A DNA stretch of 15,118 nt from Bacteriovoracaceae bacterium (GCA_007116425.1 SKIL01000315.1:1-15118), one strand, 5' to 3'. Shown: positions 1-7,508, counted from the stretch's first letter. Program-made: numbers and translations. Notes: generated by a model from the letters alone, not told the origin.

Positions 1-1
1 A

Positions 2-352
2 GATGAAAAATCAATTCAAAGTGATGATGAAGGAAGAAATATTAATATTGCAGAATTTTTCTTCAAAAAAATGACAGGTGGAAGCTCTATTCAGGGGAAT
101 ATCACTGAGGTTGATTTAGAAAAAGGCCAATTAAACTTATCTGTTACAATGAATGAAGTGACTCGCGATGTTCCTTTAAGATTTTCTTATCAGTCTAATT
201 TAGGAAAATTTGAAGCCGAAGGTTATATTGATATTTTTGACTTTAATTTGCACTCGCAACTTGAGTCTATTACTCGGGTTTGTGCCGTTCACGAAGGTAA
301 AACCTGGAATGATGTAAAGATTATCCTCAAAGCAAATATTTACCAGTGCTAA
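2..352 (+). CDS. YceI-like domain protein, 3' part only
   Basis: The reading frame is open from base 2, so the gene begins before the window; the first Met inside it (base 71) is probably internal. About 116 residues are visible. The visible pattern is beta-rich: a strand ending in V-x-R-D-V-P-L, then F-E-A-E-G-Y-I-D-I-F-D-F-N-L, and finally a C-x-x-H-E-G-K-T-W-x-D-V stretch followed by a last strand. This resembles the C-terminal half of the YceI family, a lipocalin-like barrel that in known members is periplasmic and binds polyisoprenoid or similar lipids. The signal peptide and N-terminal strands lie outside the window, so location and ligand cannot be judged. It ends at TAA, just before a hairpin terminator shared with the convergent neighbour. 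The family call is from motif recall and is moderately sure. Confidence 0.6.
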   Translation, partial: DEKSIQSDDEGRNINIAEFFFKKMTGGSSIQGNITEVDLEKGQLNLSVTMNEVTRDVPLRFSYQSNLGKFEAEGYIDIFDFNLHSQLESITRVCAVHEGKTWNDVKIILKANIYQC

Positions 353-357
353 AAATA

Positions 358-381
358 AGGCCCTCATTTGCGTGAGGGCCT
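358..381. terminator. Convergent (bidirectional) terminator hairpin
   Basis: There is a perfect 9-bp stem (AGGCCCTCA at 358-366 with TGAGGGCCT at 373-381) and a 6-base loop. It sits in the 37 bases between the plus-strand YceI-like gene and the minus-strand DUF3365-type gene. Read on the minus strand, the stem is followed by TATTTTT, a good U-tract; on the plus strand the following bases are only moderately T-rich. It is best seen as the terminator of the minus-strand gene that also serves the plus-strand gene. Confidence 0.85.
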
Positions 382-389
382 ATTCATTC

Positions 390-1043
390 TTACTTTGCTA
401 ATTCAAATGTGACCCAAAAAAACCCTCTAAAGTCTCCTGGTGAAAAGCCTGTCGCTTCATCTTCTGGATACTTCTGTGAGATAAGCTGGTGAAGATCGCC
501 ATCAATCTCATCACCGTGACACGTCATACACATTGGCCCAAGAGCAATGGGCTCCAAATAACCAACTTTGTCTGAAGCCGCCACCGCAATCACAGTATCG
601 CTTTGAGGATCAAAGGCACCACTTTCAAGCTCAGAAAAAGTCGCAATATAGTCTTTCATCCAGTCAACGGGACGATTATCTGGATTGCGAACTTTATGTG
701 ATGTTCTTCCTAGCTCTACCTGAAATAATTGATCTCCAATTTCAACCACTGGATTCTCACCTCGTGCTCTATCAGCAATACCAGGAGCTTCGAGCTGACA
801 GGCCGAAACAGCACGCTCAGCACTATGCTCAAGCTCTTTCATAAGAGTCCCCATCAAATTTTGCTTTAAAGGACCTAAAATCCGCTGAGCTGTTTTAGCA
901 AAATCCTCTTCGTTAGACTTAACAAACGCTTCAAGATCATACTCCTTAGATGATTCCTGAATCTGCGGCTGGCAAGCACTCAAAACAAGACTCGCTAGTA
1001 ATAAAAGGCCAAGAGTTTTGATATTAGATAATATAGTTTTCAA
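390..1043 (-). CDS. DUF3365 (Tll0287-like) haem-binding lipoprotein
   Basis: This is a 217-aa predicted lipoprotein. The frame could extend to an ATG at 1118, but I chose the TTG at 1043: GAAGGAG sits 6 bases upstream of it, and it places a compact signal peptide (KTIL..., leucine-rich core) directly before a lipobox L-S-A-C with Cys24 as the lipidated residue. The body is mainly polar and helical. A C-M-T-C-H motif at residues 172-176 is a c-type haem attachment site. The end (Y-P-x-D-x-A-x-G-F-x-x-G-D-F-R-G) matches the conserved end of DUF3365/Tll0287-like proteins, known as haem-binding sensor or cytochrome-like domains. It is divergent from the sdh operon. Anchoring to the outer or inner membrane, and a redox or gas-sensing role, are inference. 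No partner kinase is fused or adjacent. Confidence 0.75.
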   Translation of the reverse strand: MKTILSNIKTLGLLLLASLVLSACQPQIQESSKEYDLEAFVKSNEEDFAKTAQRILGPLKQNLMGTLMKELEHSAERAVSACQLEAPGIADRARGENPVVEIGDQLFQVELGRTSHKVRNPDNRPVDWMKDYIATFSELESGAFDPQSDTVIAVAASDKVGYLEPIALGPMCMTCHGDEIDGDLHQLISQKYPEDEATGFSPGDFRGFFWVTFELAK

Positions 1044-1139
1044 ACGAGACTCCTTCTTCAAAAAATTAAGACTAGGTAAATATATCTTAGACAATGGGCA
1101 TAAAATATGTCTCAGCACATACTAACTTAAAGAAATTTC

Positions 1140-1168
1140 TTAACTAATCACAATACAACCAGTATAAT
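1140..1168 (+). promoter_or_regulatory. Sigma70-type promoter of the sdh operon
   Basis: TTAACT at 1140-1145 (4 of 6 to consensus), a 17-base spacer, and a perfect TATAAT at 1163-1168. The predicted transcript would start near 1175, leaving a leader of about 105 bases before sdhC. That leader contains a 10-bp perfect palindrome, TGTCATGACA, at 1222-1231. Confidence 0.6.
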
Positions 1169-1279
1169 TCGAACAGTTTCAAATTAAACCTAAAATTATC
1201 TTCACTCGATTTTTCCTTATTTGTCATGACACAAGTGAGACAGGTCGGGTGTGGATCATTGAGAAGGAGCACGCCACTC

Positions 1280-1957
1280 ATGAGTTCAAGACTGACACGA
1301 ATTGTGGGTTCTTCAATTGTCAAAAAGCAGGCCATGGCCATTACTGGTCTCTTGCTTTGCGGCTTTTTAGTCACCCATCTTGCTGGAAACTTTTTAATTA
1401 TTTACAGTGCTGATGCTTTTAATCAGTATGCCTATGCTCTGACAAGTAATCCGCTTATTTATGTGGCAGAAGCTGGTCTAGCCGCATTATTTCTTGGCCA
1501 TATTGGCATGGCCATCAAGCTCACACTTGAGAACCATAAGGCGCGACCACAAAAATACTATATGAAAAAACCGACTGGCAGAGGTTCAACATTTGCTTCA
1601 TCGACGATGCCATACACGGGAATGATCACTCTTATCTTCTTAGTCATCCACTTAATCAATTTTAAGTTTGGACCACTTTATATGACCACAGTTGATGGTG
1701 TGGAGATGCGCGACCTCTACCGAACAGTTGTCGAGTACTTCGCCTCACCTCTCAATGTTCTTTGGTATATTATCGCAATGGTCGCGCTAGGAATTCACCT
1801 CTCTCACGGAGTTTGGTCGGCTTTTCAATCGCTTGGTTTTAACCATCCAAGTTATACTCCGACACTTAGAATGGCCTCAAAAGCGTTTGCCGTTTTGATC
1901 GTTGTTGGCTACTCATCTCTGCCTATTTACTGCTATCTCATTCAAGGAGGTCACTAA
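1280..1957 (+). CDS. sdhC: Succinate dehydrogenase cytochrome b subunit, type B
   Basis: This is a 225-aa membrane anchor of succinate:quinone oxidoreductase (complex II), with about five hydrophobic segments. The start is ATG 1280, with AGAAGGAG ten bases upstream; the in-frame ATG at 1226 would add an 18-residue Arg/Cys extension with no good ribosome site. Candidate haem b ligands are His33 (V-T-H-L-A-G-N-F), His74 (G-H-I-G-M), His124 (V-I-H-L-I-N-F) and His173/His176 (G-I-H-L-S-H-G-V-W). This spacing fits the single-subunit, five-helix, two-haem type B family (Bacillus SdhC, Wolinella FrdC), and there is no sdhD nearby. Known type B enzymes mostly use menaquinone. It is first in a tight operon with sdhA and sdhB, which argues for succinate dehydrogenase or a reversible fumarate reductase. 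Direction of catalysis cannot be read from the sequence. Confidence 0.93.
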   Translation: MSSRLTRIVGSSIVKKQAMAITGLLLCGFLVTHLAGNFLIIYSADAFNQYAYALTSNPLIYVAEAGLAALFLGHIGMAIKLTLENHKARPQKYYMKKPTGRGSTFASSTMPYTGMITLIFLVIHLINFKFGPLYMTTVDGVEMRDLYRTVVEYFASPLNVLWYIIAMVALGIHLSHGVWSAFQSLGFNHPSYTPTLRMASKAFAVLIVVGYSSLPIYCYLIQGGH

Positions 1958-1958
1958 T

Positions 1959-3887
1959 ATGACCATTAAAAAATTAGACGGGAAAGTTCCTGCCGGTAAT
2001 GTCTCTGAAGTGTGGGATAATCATCGGTTTAATATGAAACTCATTAACCCTGCCAATAAACGTAAGTTTAATGTGATAGTGGTAGGTACAGGCCTTGCCG
2101 GAGCTTCTGCGGCAGCTTCACTTGCCGAGCTCGGCTACAACGTTCAAAGTTTTTGCATTCAAGATTCACCAAGGCGCGCCCACTCAATTGCGGCCCAAGG
2201 GGGAATCAATGCGGCCAAGAATTATCCCAACGATGGAGATTCAATCTGGCGACTATTTTACGATACTGTAAAAGGTGGGGATTACCGGGCCAGAGAGGCC
2301 AATGTCTATCGCCTGGCCCAAGTTTCGAATAATATTATCGACCAATGTGTGGCCCAGGGTGTGCCATTTGCTCGCGAGTACGGCGGAACTCTTTCTAATC
2401 GTTCTTTTGGTGGGGCCCAAGTTTCTCGAACTTTCTATGCTCGAGGACAAACGGGACAACAGCTTTTACTCGGCGCCTATTCGGCCATGATGAAAGAAGT
2501 TGGGAAAGGAAAAATAAAGCTCTACACGCGAAGAGAAATGGTAGAGCTTGTAATGGTTGACGGTAAGGCCAGAGGAATTATCACTCGCAATATTGTCACC
2601 GGTGAGCTCGAGCGCTTTGCTGCCGATGCTGTACTTCTATGCACGGGTGGTTACGGTAATGCTTATTACCTCTCTACAAACGCGATGGCCTCAAACTGCT
2701 CAGCTGCTTGGAGAGCGCATAAAAAAGGCGCTTACTTTGCTAACCCCTGCTACACTCAGATTCACCCGACATGTATCCCAATGCATGGTGAAAACCAAAG
2801 TAAACTGACTCTGATGTCTGAATCACTTCGTAACGATGGAAGAGTTTGGGTCCCAAAAAAGCCAGGCGATAAAAGAGCTCCAAATGATATTCCAGAAGAC
2901 GAAAGAGATTATTATCTCGAGCGCAAATACCCTTCATTTGGAAATCTCGTTCCAAGAGATGTGGCCAGTCGAAACGCCAAAGAACAGGTTGACCTTGGAA
3001 AAGGTGTTGGGGCCACAGGTGTTGCGGTTTATCTCGACTTCCTTGATGCTATCAAAAGAGATGGCGAGGATGTAATTCGTCAAAAATATGGAAACCTCTT
3101 TGATATGTACCAAAGAATCACAGACGATAACCCTTACGAAGTTCCCATGCGAATTTATCCGGCCGTTCACTACACGATGGGTGGACTTTGGGTTGATTAC
3201 AATCTTATGAGTAATGTGCCAGGACTTTTTGTACTTGGAGAAGCAAACTTTTCAGATCATGGGGCCAACCGACTTGGAGCATCTGCTCTTATGCAAGGTC
3301 TAGCTGATGGTTATTTTGTGATTCCTTATACTCTTGGAAATTATTTTGCCAACGAAAAGCCTAATGAGCAAAAAGTCGGCACAGACCACGAAGCCTTTGA
3401 TAAGGCCTATAATGAGGCCAAAGACAAGTACCAACAACTTCTTTCAATCAATGGAACACAACCAGTTGATTACTACCATAAAGAGCTTGGTAAAATTATG
3501 TGGGAATACGTTGGAATGTCTCGAAATGAGGAAGGGCTGAAAAAGGCCATTTCTCAGATTAAGGATCTTCGCAAGCAGTTCTGGAAAGATGTCAAAGTTC
3601 CGGGTGAAAATACCAACGTCAATGTTGAGCTTGAGAAGGCCGGACGAGTGGCAGACTTTTTAGAAATTGGTGAATTGATGGCCAGAGATGCTCTTGAAAG
3701 AAAAGAGTCTTGTGGTGGTCACTTCAGGGAAGAAAGTCAAACAGAAGAGAATGAGGCCAAGCGCGATGATGAAAACTTTTGTCATGTGGCCGCTTGGGAG
3801 TTTACCGGAGTCGATAACGAGCCGATCCGTCATGTGGAAGAGCTTAAGTTTGAAAATGTAAAATTGACTCAACGGTCTTACAAATAA
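1959..3887 (+). CDS. sdhA: Succinate dehydrogenase flavoprotein subunit
   Basis: The 642-aa catalytic subunit oxidises succinate to fumarate (or the reverse) at a covalently bound FAD. The start is ATG 1959, one base after the sdhC stop; AAGGAGG lies 8 bases upstream inside the end of sdhC, so the two are probably translationally coupled. A Rossmann FAD motif G-T-G-L-A-G is at about residues 43-48. His75 in R-R-A-H-S-I-A-A-Q-G-G is the expected flavinylation site. Likely substrate and catalytic residues are His269 (Q-I-H-P-T), Arg333 (P-R-D-V-A-S-R), His404 (H-Y-T-M-G-G) and Arg438 (G-A-N-R-L-G-A-S). The C-terminus keeps the C-G-G-H-F-R motif. Length is normal for the family, with no disruptions. 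It works with SdhB on the cytoplasmic face of the inner membrane. Confidence 0.97.
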   Translation: MTIKKLDGKVPAGNVSEVWDNHRFNMKLINPANKRKFNVIVVGTGLAGASAAASLAELGYNVQSFCIQDSPRRAHSIAAQGGINAAKNYPNDGDSIWRLFYDTVKGGDYRAREANVYRLAQVSNNIIDQCVAQGVPFAREYGGTLSNRSFGGAQVSRTFYARGQTGQQLLLGAYSAMMKEVGKGKIKLYTRREMVELVMVDGKARGIITRNIVTGELERFAADAVLLCTGGYGNAYYLSTNAMASNCSAAWRAHKKGAYFANPCYTQIHPTCIPMHGENQSKLTLMSESLRNDGRVWVPKKPGDKRAPNDIPEDERDYYLERKYPSFGNLVPRDVASRNAKEQVDLGKGVGATGVAVYLDFLDAIKRDGEDVIRQKYGNLFDMYQRITDDNPYEVPMRIYPAVHYTMGGLWVDYNLMSNVPGLFVLGEANFSDHGANRLGASALMQGLADGYFVIPYTLGNYFANEKPNEQKVGTDHEAFDKAYNEAKDKYQQLLSINGTQPVDYYHKELGKIMWEYVGMSRNEEGLKKAISQIKDLRKQFWKDVKVPGENTNVNVELEKAGRVADFLEIGELMARDALERKESCGGHFREESQTEENEAKRDDENFCHVAAWEFTGVDNEPIRHVEELKFENVKLTQRSYK

Positions 3888-3905
3888 TTTAGAGGGAGTC
3901 TCGAA

Positions 3906-4673
3906 ATGGGTAATAATACAGTTTCCATGAATCTCAACCTTAAAATCTGGAGACAGAAGTCAGCGACTGATAAAGGTGAAATGGTTGATTATAAATTAAC
4001 CGATGTCTCTCCAGATATGTCGTTTCTCGAAATGCTCGACATGCTTAACGACCGCCTCATCAGAGAGGGAAAAGATCCAGTTGCTTTCGATCACGACTGC
4101 CGTGAAGGTATTTGCGGGATGTGCTCTTTAATGATTAATGGTCAGGCCCACGGACCAGAAAGAGAAACAACCACCTGCCAACTTCATATGAGAAGCTTTA
4201 AAAATGGTGATACCATCGTCATTGAGCCTTGGCGCGCGAAGGCCTTTCCGATCCACAAAGACCTAATGGTTGATAGAAGTGCATTTGATGAGATCATCGC
4301 GGCCGGAGGATACGTGTCTGTGAATACAGGGCATGCTCCGGATGCCAATGCGATTCCTATTCCAAAAGAAAATGCTGACCTTGCAATGGACGCAGCAGCT
4401 TGTATCGGCTGTGCGGCCTGTGTGGCCTCATGTAAAAATGCTTCCGCAATGCTTTTTGTTTCGGCAAAGATCAGTCAATTAGCTCTTCTGCCTCAAGGTG
4501 AGGCCGAGTCAAAGCAAAGAGCTGAAGCGATGGTTGCAAAAATGGATGAGCTTGGATTTGGAAATTGTACCAATGAAGCAGAATGTGAAGCTTCATGTCC
4601 AAAGGGAATTGATATTTCCAATATCGCCAGAATGAATCGTGAGTTTATTAAAGGTGGTCTCACTAACCGCTAA
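3906..4673 (+). CDS. sdhB: Succinate dehydrogenase iron-sulfur subunit
   Basis: This 255-aa protein carries electrons from FAD to quinone through three clusters. GGGAG lies 7 bases before the ATG. Ligands can be read directly: [2Fe-2S] Cys65, Cys70, Cys73 and Cys91 (C-R-E-G-I-C-G-M-C); then the ferredoxin-like part with Cys166, Cys169, Cys172 and Cys176 (C-I-G-C-A-A-C-V-A-S-C) and Cys221, Cys227 and Cys231 (ending C-P-K-G-I), enough for one [4Fe-4S] and one [3Fe-4S]. The residue after Cys176 is Lys where Pro is common, a small deviation. The G-x-G-N-C-T-N-x-x-E-C-E-A-x-C-P pattern is typical of the type B branch. It is the last gene of sdhCAB. A terminator hairpin begins 25 bases after its stop, inside the next gene. 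Confidence 0.96.
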   Translation: MGNNTVSMNLNLKIWRQKSATDKGEMVDYKLTDVSPDMSFLEMLDMLNDRLIREGKDPVAFDHDCREGICGMCSLMINGQAHGPERETTTCQLHMRSFKNGDTIVIEPWRAKAFPIHKDLMVDRSAFDEIIAAGGYVSVNTGHAPDANAIPIPKENADLAMDAAACIGCAACVASCKNASAMLFVSAKISQLALLPQGEAESKQRAEAMVAKMDELGFGNCTNEAECEASCPKGIDISNIARMNREFIKGGLTNR

Positions 4674-4684
4674 AGAAAAAGTTT

Positions 4685-5860
4685 ATGATGAATAATCAAG
4701 CGAGAGAGTATTTATATTTTTATAATCAAACCTCTCTCGCTTTTTTAACCAAAGTCAAAAAATTCGCTCGCACCATCCTGAAAGAAGAGATGGGGATCGA
4801 ATTCAAAAAAACACGTTTTTACTTTAGAGGTCATACCTACCCACTCAGTTTTGTTGTCTTTGAAGACATTAAACAGCTTGGCTTTTACGATCCGTCCTAT
4901 TACCGAATAGGCCTCAATAAAGCTCTGATGTATAAGGCCACAGATCAGCAAATTAAAGACATTCTTCGCCATGAGCTTGCCCATATGTACACCGCCATTA
5001 TTCATGGAAGTAGTGTCTCGGCCCATGGACAAGAGTTTCGAGAAATTTGCCAAAAGTTTGGATGGAGTGAAAATGTTTCGGCAGCAACATTACAACTAAA
5101 TACAAACCTAGACTTCGGCCTAAAAGATGACGGCAGCAACAGTGATGAAAGTTCAAAAATCATAGCAAAAGTTCAAAAGATATTAAGACTTGCAGCAAGC
5201 TCTAATGAGCACGAATCACAAGTCGCCACAGCAAAGGCAAATCAACTGCTCCTAGAACACAATTTAAAAGGTCTAAGAGATCATACCCACTCAGAAGATG
5301 ATGACTTTGAAACTTATCTTAAAACTGTCGCCTGGGCACCGAGGTTTAACACTAAACTGCAAACGATCTATGAGATTTTGGGGCACTTTTATGTTCGCCC
5401 AATTATTAATAAGAGTAAGCAAGGTGCTTACCTAGAAGTTATTGGAGAGCGTACAAATGTCCTTTTGGCCGAATATATTGCGGCCTTCCTCGACCGCGAG
5501 CTAGATCGTTTATGGCAATTAACAAAACTTCAAAACCCCAAATTAAAAGGTCAAAAAGCAAAAAATTCTTTTCTGAGAGGAGTTGCCAAAGGGCATGAAA
5601 CAAAAATTCGGCAACAAAAATCCCATTTACATACTCAACAGTCCAAAGAAAACCAGATGGCGTTAAATCGCATTGAAAGGGCCTTGGAGCTTCATGTAAA
5701 TAGAGTTTACAAAGGACTTTCTTATACGACTTCTCAATACTCTGATGATAAATTAGCACGTTCTTTAGGTGAGAAAAAGGGTGAGCAATTGTCGATCAAC
5801 CCTGCCTTAAAGAACCAAAGTAAAATGAAAAAGCTCTTAGGTATGAGCTTTGGCGGATAA
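4685..5860 (+). CDS. SprT-like metallopeptidase domain fused to DUF2786
   Basis: This is a 391-aa predicted cytoplasmic protein. Residues about 20-127 look like a SprT-like zinc peptidase: H-E-L-A-H at 96-100, with His114 in H-G-x-E-F as a plausible third ligand. The CxxC zinc ribbon that usually closes SprT/Spartan proteins is missing. Instead residues about 158-194 match DUF2786 (K-V-Q-K-I-L-R-L-A ... K-A-N-Q-L-L-L-E-H-N-L), followed by a basic C-terminal region like that often found after DUF2786. SprT/Spartan relatives cleave DNA-protein crosslinks; that role here is inference. The start is tandem ATG at 4685/4688 with only a weak A-rich ribosome site. The next in-frame Met (base 4790) would cut into the helix before the peptidase core. 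The sdh terminator hairpin overlaps codons 5-20. It is first in a run with the thioesterase and DUF423 genes. Confidence 0.75.
   Translation: MMNNQAREYLYFYNQTSLAFLTKVKKFARTILKEEMGIEFKKTRFYFRGHTYPLSFVVFEDIKQLGFYDPSYYRIGLNKALMYKATDQQIKDILRHELAHMYTAIIHGSSVSAHGQEFREICQKFGWSENVSAATLQLNTNLDFGLKDDGSNSDESSKIIAKVQKILRLAASSNEHESQVATAKANQLLLEHNLKGLRDHTHSEDDDFETYLKTVAWAPRFNTKLQTIYEILGHFYVRPIINKSKQGAYLEVIGERTNVLLAEYIAAFLDRELDRLWQLTKLQNPKLKGQKAKNSFLRGVAKGHETKIRQQKSHLHTQQSKENQMALNRIERALELHVNRVYKGLSYTTSQYSDDKLARSLGEKKGEQLSINPALKNQSKMKKLLGMSFGG
4698..4746 (+). terminator. Rho-independent terminator of sdhCAB, inside the SprT-like gene
   Basis: There is a perfect 11-bp stem, AAGCGAGAGAG (4698-4708) with CTCTCTCGCTT (4732-4742). 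The 23-base loop is AT-rich and T runs through 4746. Only the plus strand has the T-tract. It is correctly placed to end the sdhCAB transcript, but starts 13 bases after the ATG of the following gene. Confidence 0.75.
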
Positions 5861-5883
5861 CTATTAACTTGGAAGAAAAAGAG

Positions 5884-6339
5884 ATGAGTTCAACACCCAT
5901 TGATGCTGACACATTAAAAAATATCTATAAAAAAATCGGTCGCTTTGATCATTTCATGGGACTTGACTTTGAAATACACTCTCCAGGCGATATTACCTAT
6001 TCAATGGAAATTACTGAAGATCATTTGAGCTCTCCCGATGCTGCTCACGGTGGTTCTATCGCCGCGATGATGGATGCCACGCTTGGAATGAGTGCCCTAT
6101 CCTATGCTGTCACCAAGGGTAAGTTATGTGCCACTGTCGAATTTAAAATAAATTATACAGGCCCTGCGAAACCTCAGGATATTTTAACCGGCCATGGAAA
6201 GCTCGACTTTATTGGTAACCGATTAGTTGTAAGTAGTGCTGAAATTCGCAATAAAAATACAGGTGAACTCGTGGCCAAAGGACTTGGAACTTTTAACCTC
6301 TACCCAATGGATAAGAAAAGTTTTTTTCACCAAAAATAA
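5884..6339 (+). CDS. PaaI-family hotdog thioesterase
   Basis: This 151-aa cytoplasmic protein is the usual length for a single hotdog-fold acyl-CoA thioesterase. I chose ATG 5884 because GGAAG lies 8 bases upstream; a TTG at 5869 is in frame but has no ribosome site and would overlap that motif. Diagnostic residues are A-A-H-G-G (His55-Gly57) followed by M-M-D-A-T-L-G with Asp64, matching the H-G-G and catalytic Asp arrangement of PaaI/YbgC-like enzymes. A later N-Y-T-G-P-A sequence matches the common N-Y-L-x-P-A strand. Family members hydrolyse acyl- or aryl-CoA; the substrate here cannot be told. It lies 23 bases after the SprT-like gene and 14 before the DUF423 gene, so co-transcription is likely. 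Confidence 0.85.
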   Translation: MSSTPIDADTLKNIYKKIGRFDHFMGLDFEIHSPGDITYSMEITEDHLSSPDAAHGGSIAAMMDATLGMSALSYAVTKGKLCATVEFKINYTGPAKPQDILTGHGKLDFIGNRLVVSSAEIRNKNTGELVAKGLGTFNLYPMDKKSFFHQK

Positions 6340-6353
6340 AAAGGTTTAGATAA

Positions 6354-6767
6354 ATGCAAAACACTCACTCACGCCCAGTACTTACTTATGGCCAATTTTC
6401 ATTAATCACTGGGAGTTTTCTTCTCGCACTGGCCGTTATCTCAGGTGCCTTTGGAGCTCACGGGCTTGAGGGAAAACTTGATGCACGCTTAATTGAAACT
6501 TATCAAACAGGTGTAACCTATCATTTTTATCACGCGTTCGGACTTTTATTTGTTGGAGTTTTAGAGCACCTCTTTCAAAAGTCTTTCAAATTCACACGCA
6601 TTTTTTTCTTATTAGGTATTATTCTCTTCAGTGGCAACTGCTACCTTTACGCCTTATCTGGAATAAGAAACTTTGCCCTTATCGTACCTCTAGGCGGAGT
6701 GACCTATATTCTTGGCTGGCTTTCATTAGGTTTCAACTTGTTAGGTATGCGACCTAAATCGAGCTAA
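6354..6767 (+). CDS. DUF423 inner-membrane protein (YgdD-like)
   Basis: This 137-aa protein has about four hydrophobic helices. The family signature G-A-F-G-A-H-G-L near residues 28-35 and the Y-Q-T-G-V-x-Y-H-x-x-H-A motif in the first loop and second helix are clear marks of DUF423. The later G-x-x-L-F-S-G-N-C-Y-L-Y and P-L-G-G-x-x-x-I-x-G-W-L sequences also match. AAGG lies about 8 bases before the ATG. The family is widespread and has no settled biochemical function. It is last in the apparent three-gene run and is followed by a 153-base gap with no convincing terminator. Confidence 0.88.
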   Translation: MQNTHSRPVLTYGQFSLITGSFLLALAVISGAFGAHGLEGKLDARLIETYQTGVTYHFYHAFGLLFVGVLEHLFQKSFKFTRIFFLLGIILFSGNCYLYALSGIRNFALIVPLGGVTYILGWLSLGFNLLGMRPKSS

Positions 6768-6877
6768 GTCTTGGTTTAAACAAGCTTTGCAATAAAAAAC
6801 CACAGCATAAATACTTAATTTTTCGATGAATTCTCTTGTCCTAAATTAAACTTAAGAAAGGTGCCATTAGGCCAAGT

Positions 6878-6883
6878 TATACT
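6878..6883 (+). promoter_or_regulatory. Possible -10 box before the secreted-protein pair
   Basis: TATACT at 6878-6883 lies 38 bases before the ATG at 6921, in the AT-rich 153-base gap after DUF423. No good -35 was found at 16-18 bases upstream (AGAAAG at 17). The gap holds nothing else that I can recognise, apart from a short GTTTAAAC palindrome near its left end. Confidence 0.25.
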
Positions 6884-6920
6884 TTTAAAGTTTAAATGAG
6901 ATTTATCCGACAAGTTCAGT

Positions 6921-7508
6921 ATGAAAAAGCGCTTTTCAATATTTTTTATCATCACTTGTATTTTAGGATCTTTGATTCAGATCTCTTACGCAAGCGATTG
7001 GCAGGCAAAAAAATCTCAGTGGATTACCGTTGAAAATTACGAGGTCCATTTTGAAATGCCTGCAAATTGGGAGTTCTTTAACGACTTTATTAGTATTCCC
7101 CTTTTAGTCAAAAGCCCAAAACGAGATCAAGGTAGAGTGGTCATTAGTGTGACCCCTTTTAATATCGACAATATTGAATTTGATCACGATGAAATTGAAC
7201 GCAACCAAAAGCTGTATCGAAAAGGAAGGGAGAAATGGCTCTCTGAAGTTCACGGTGAATCTATTGATTACTTCCCCTACCAAGTTGAAAAATGGGAAAA
7301 AGCAAAAGAAGTTCAAAGAATTGGTTTTAGTTTTTTACTTAATAATATCGCCTACAGCGAACACTCTTATTATGTAAATTGTCGCGATCATATTTTTCAT
7401 CTTAAGGCACTCTATCGACATGATGATTACTTAAAAGATCAACACGAAATACAAAATATCATTAAGACATTTGACTGTAGGCCACCTGAGACCTCACCAG
7501 GAAGTTAA
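6921..7508 (+). CDS. Small secreted protein, unknown function
   Basis: This 195-aa protein opens with a clear Sec signal peptide: M-K-K-R, a hydrophobic core, and probable cleavage after S-Y-A before S-D-W near residue 25. The mature part is about 170 residues. It has a M-P-A-N-W-E strand, a middle beta strand (G-R-V-V-I-S-V-T-P) and a C-terminal half with two cysteines (Y-V-N-C and F-D-C) that could form one disulfide. The overall order (a W-x-x-x-x-Y-x-V-x-F-x-x-P-x-x-W start and an I-x-x-I-I-x-T-F end) is reminiscent of PsbP/DcrB-like domains, but this is only a fold guess. The ribosome site is weak. It lies 13 bases before the giant secreted gene, so the two are probably co-transcribed and may act together in the periplasm or at the cell surface. 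Confidence 0.7.
   Translation: MKKRFSIFFIITCILGSLIQISYASDWQAKKSQWITVENYEVHFEMPANWEFFNDFISIPLLVKSPKRDQGRVVISVTPFNIDNIEFDHDEIERNQKLYRKGREKWLSEVHGESIDYFPYQVEKWEKAKEVQRIGFSFLLNNIAYSEHSYYVNCRDHIFHLKALYRHDDYLKDQHEIQNIIKTFDCRPPETSPGS

Noticed and set aside
533..844. Plus-strand frame opposite the DUF3365-type gene
   Set aside because: It lies fully inside a gene with a lipobox and haem motif, has no ribosome site and its product reads as low-complexity antisense.
1226..1279. N-terminal extension of sdhC from ATG 1226
   Set aside because: There is no ribosome site before 1226, while AGAAGGAG precedes ATG 1280; the extension is unlike the family and overlaps a palindrome.
1144..1374. Minus-strand frame across the sdh promoter and the start of sdhC
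   Set aside because: It overlaps the promoter, leader and first codons of a conserved gene and shows no motif.
2253..3872. Several short frames on both strands within sdhA
   Set aside because: They are shadows of a complete, strongly conserved coding region.
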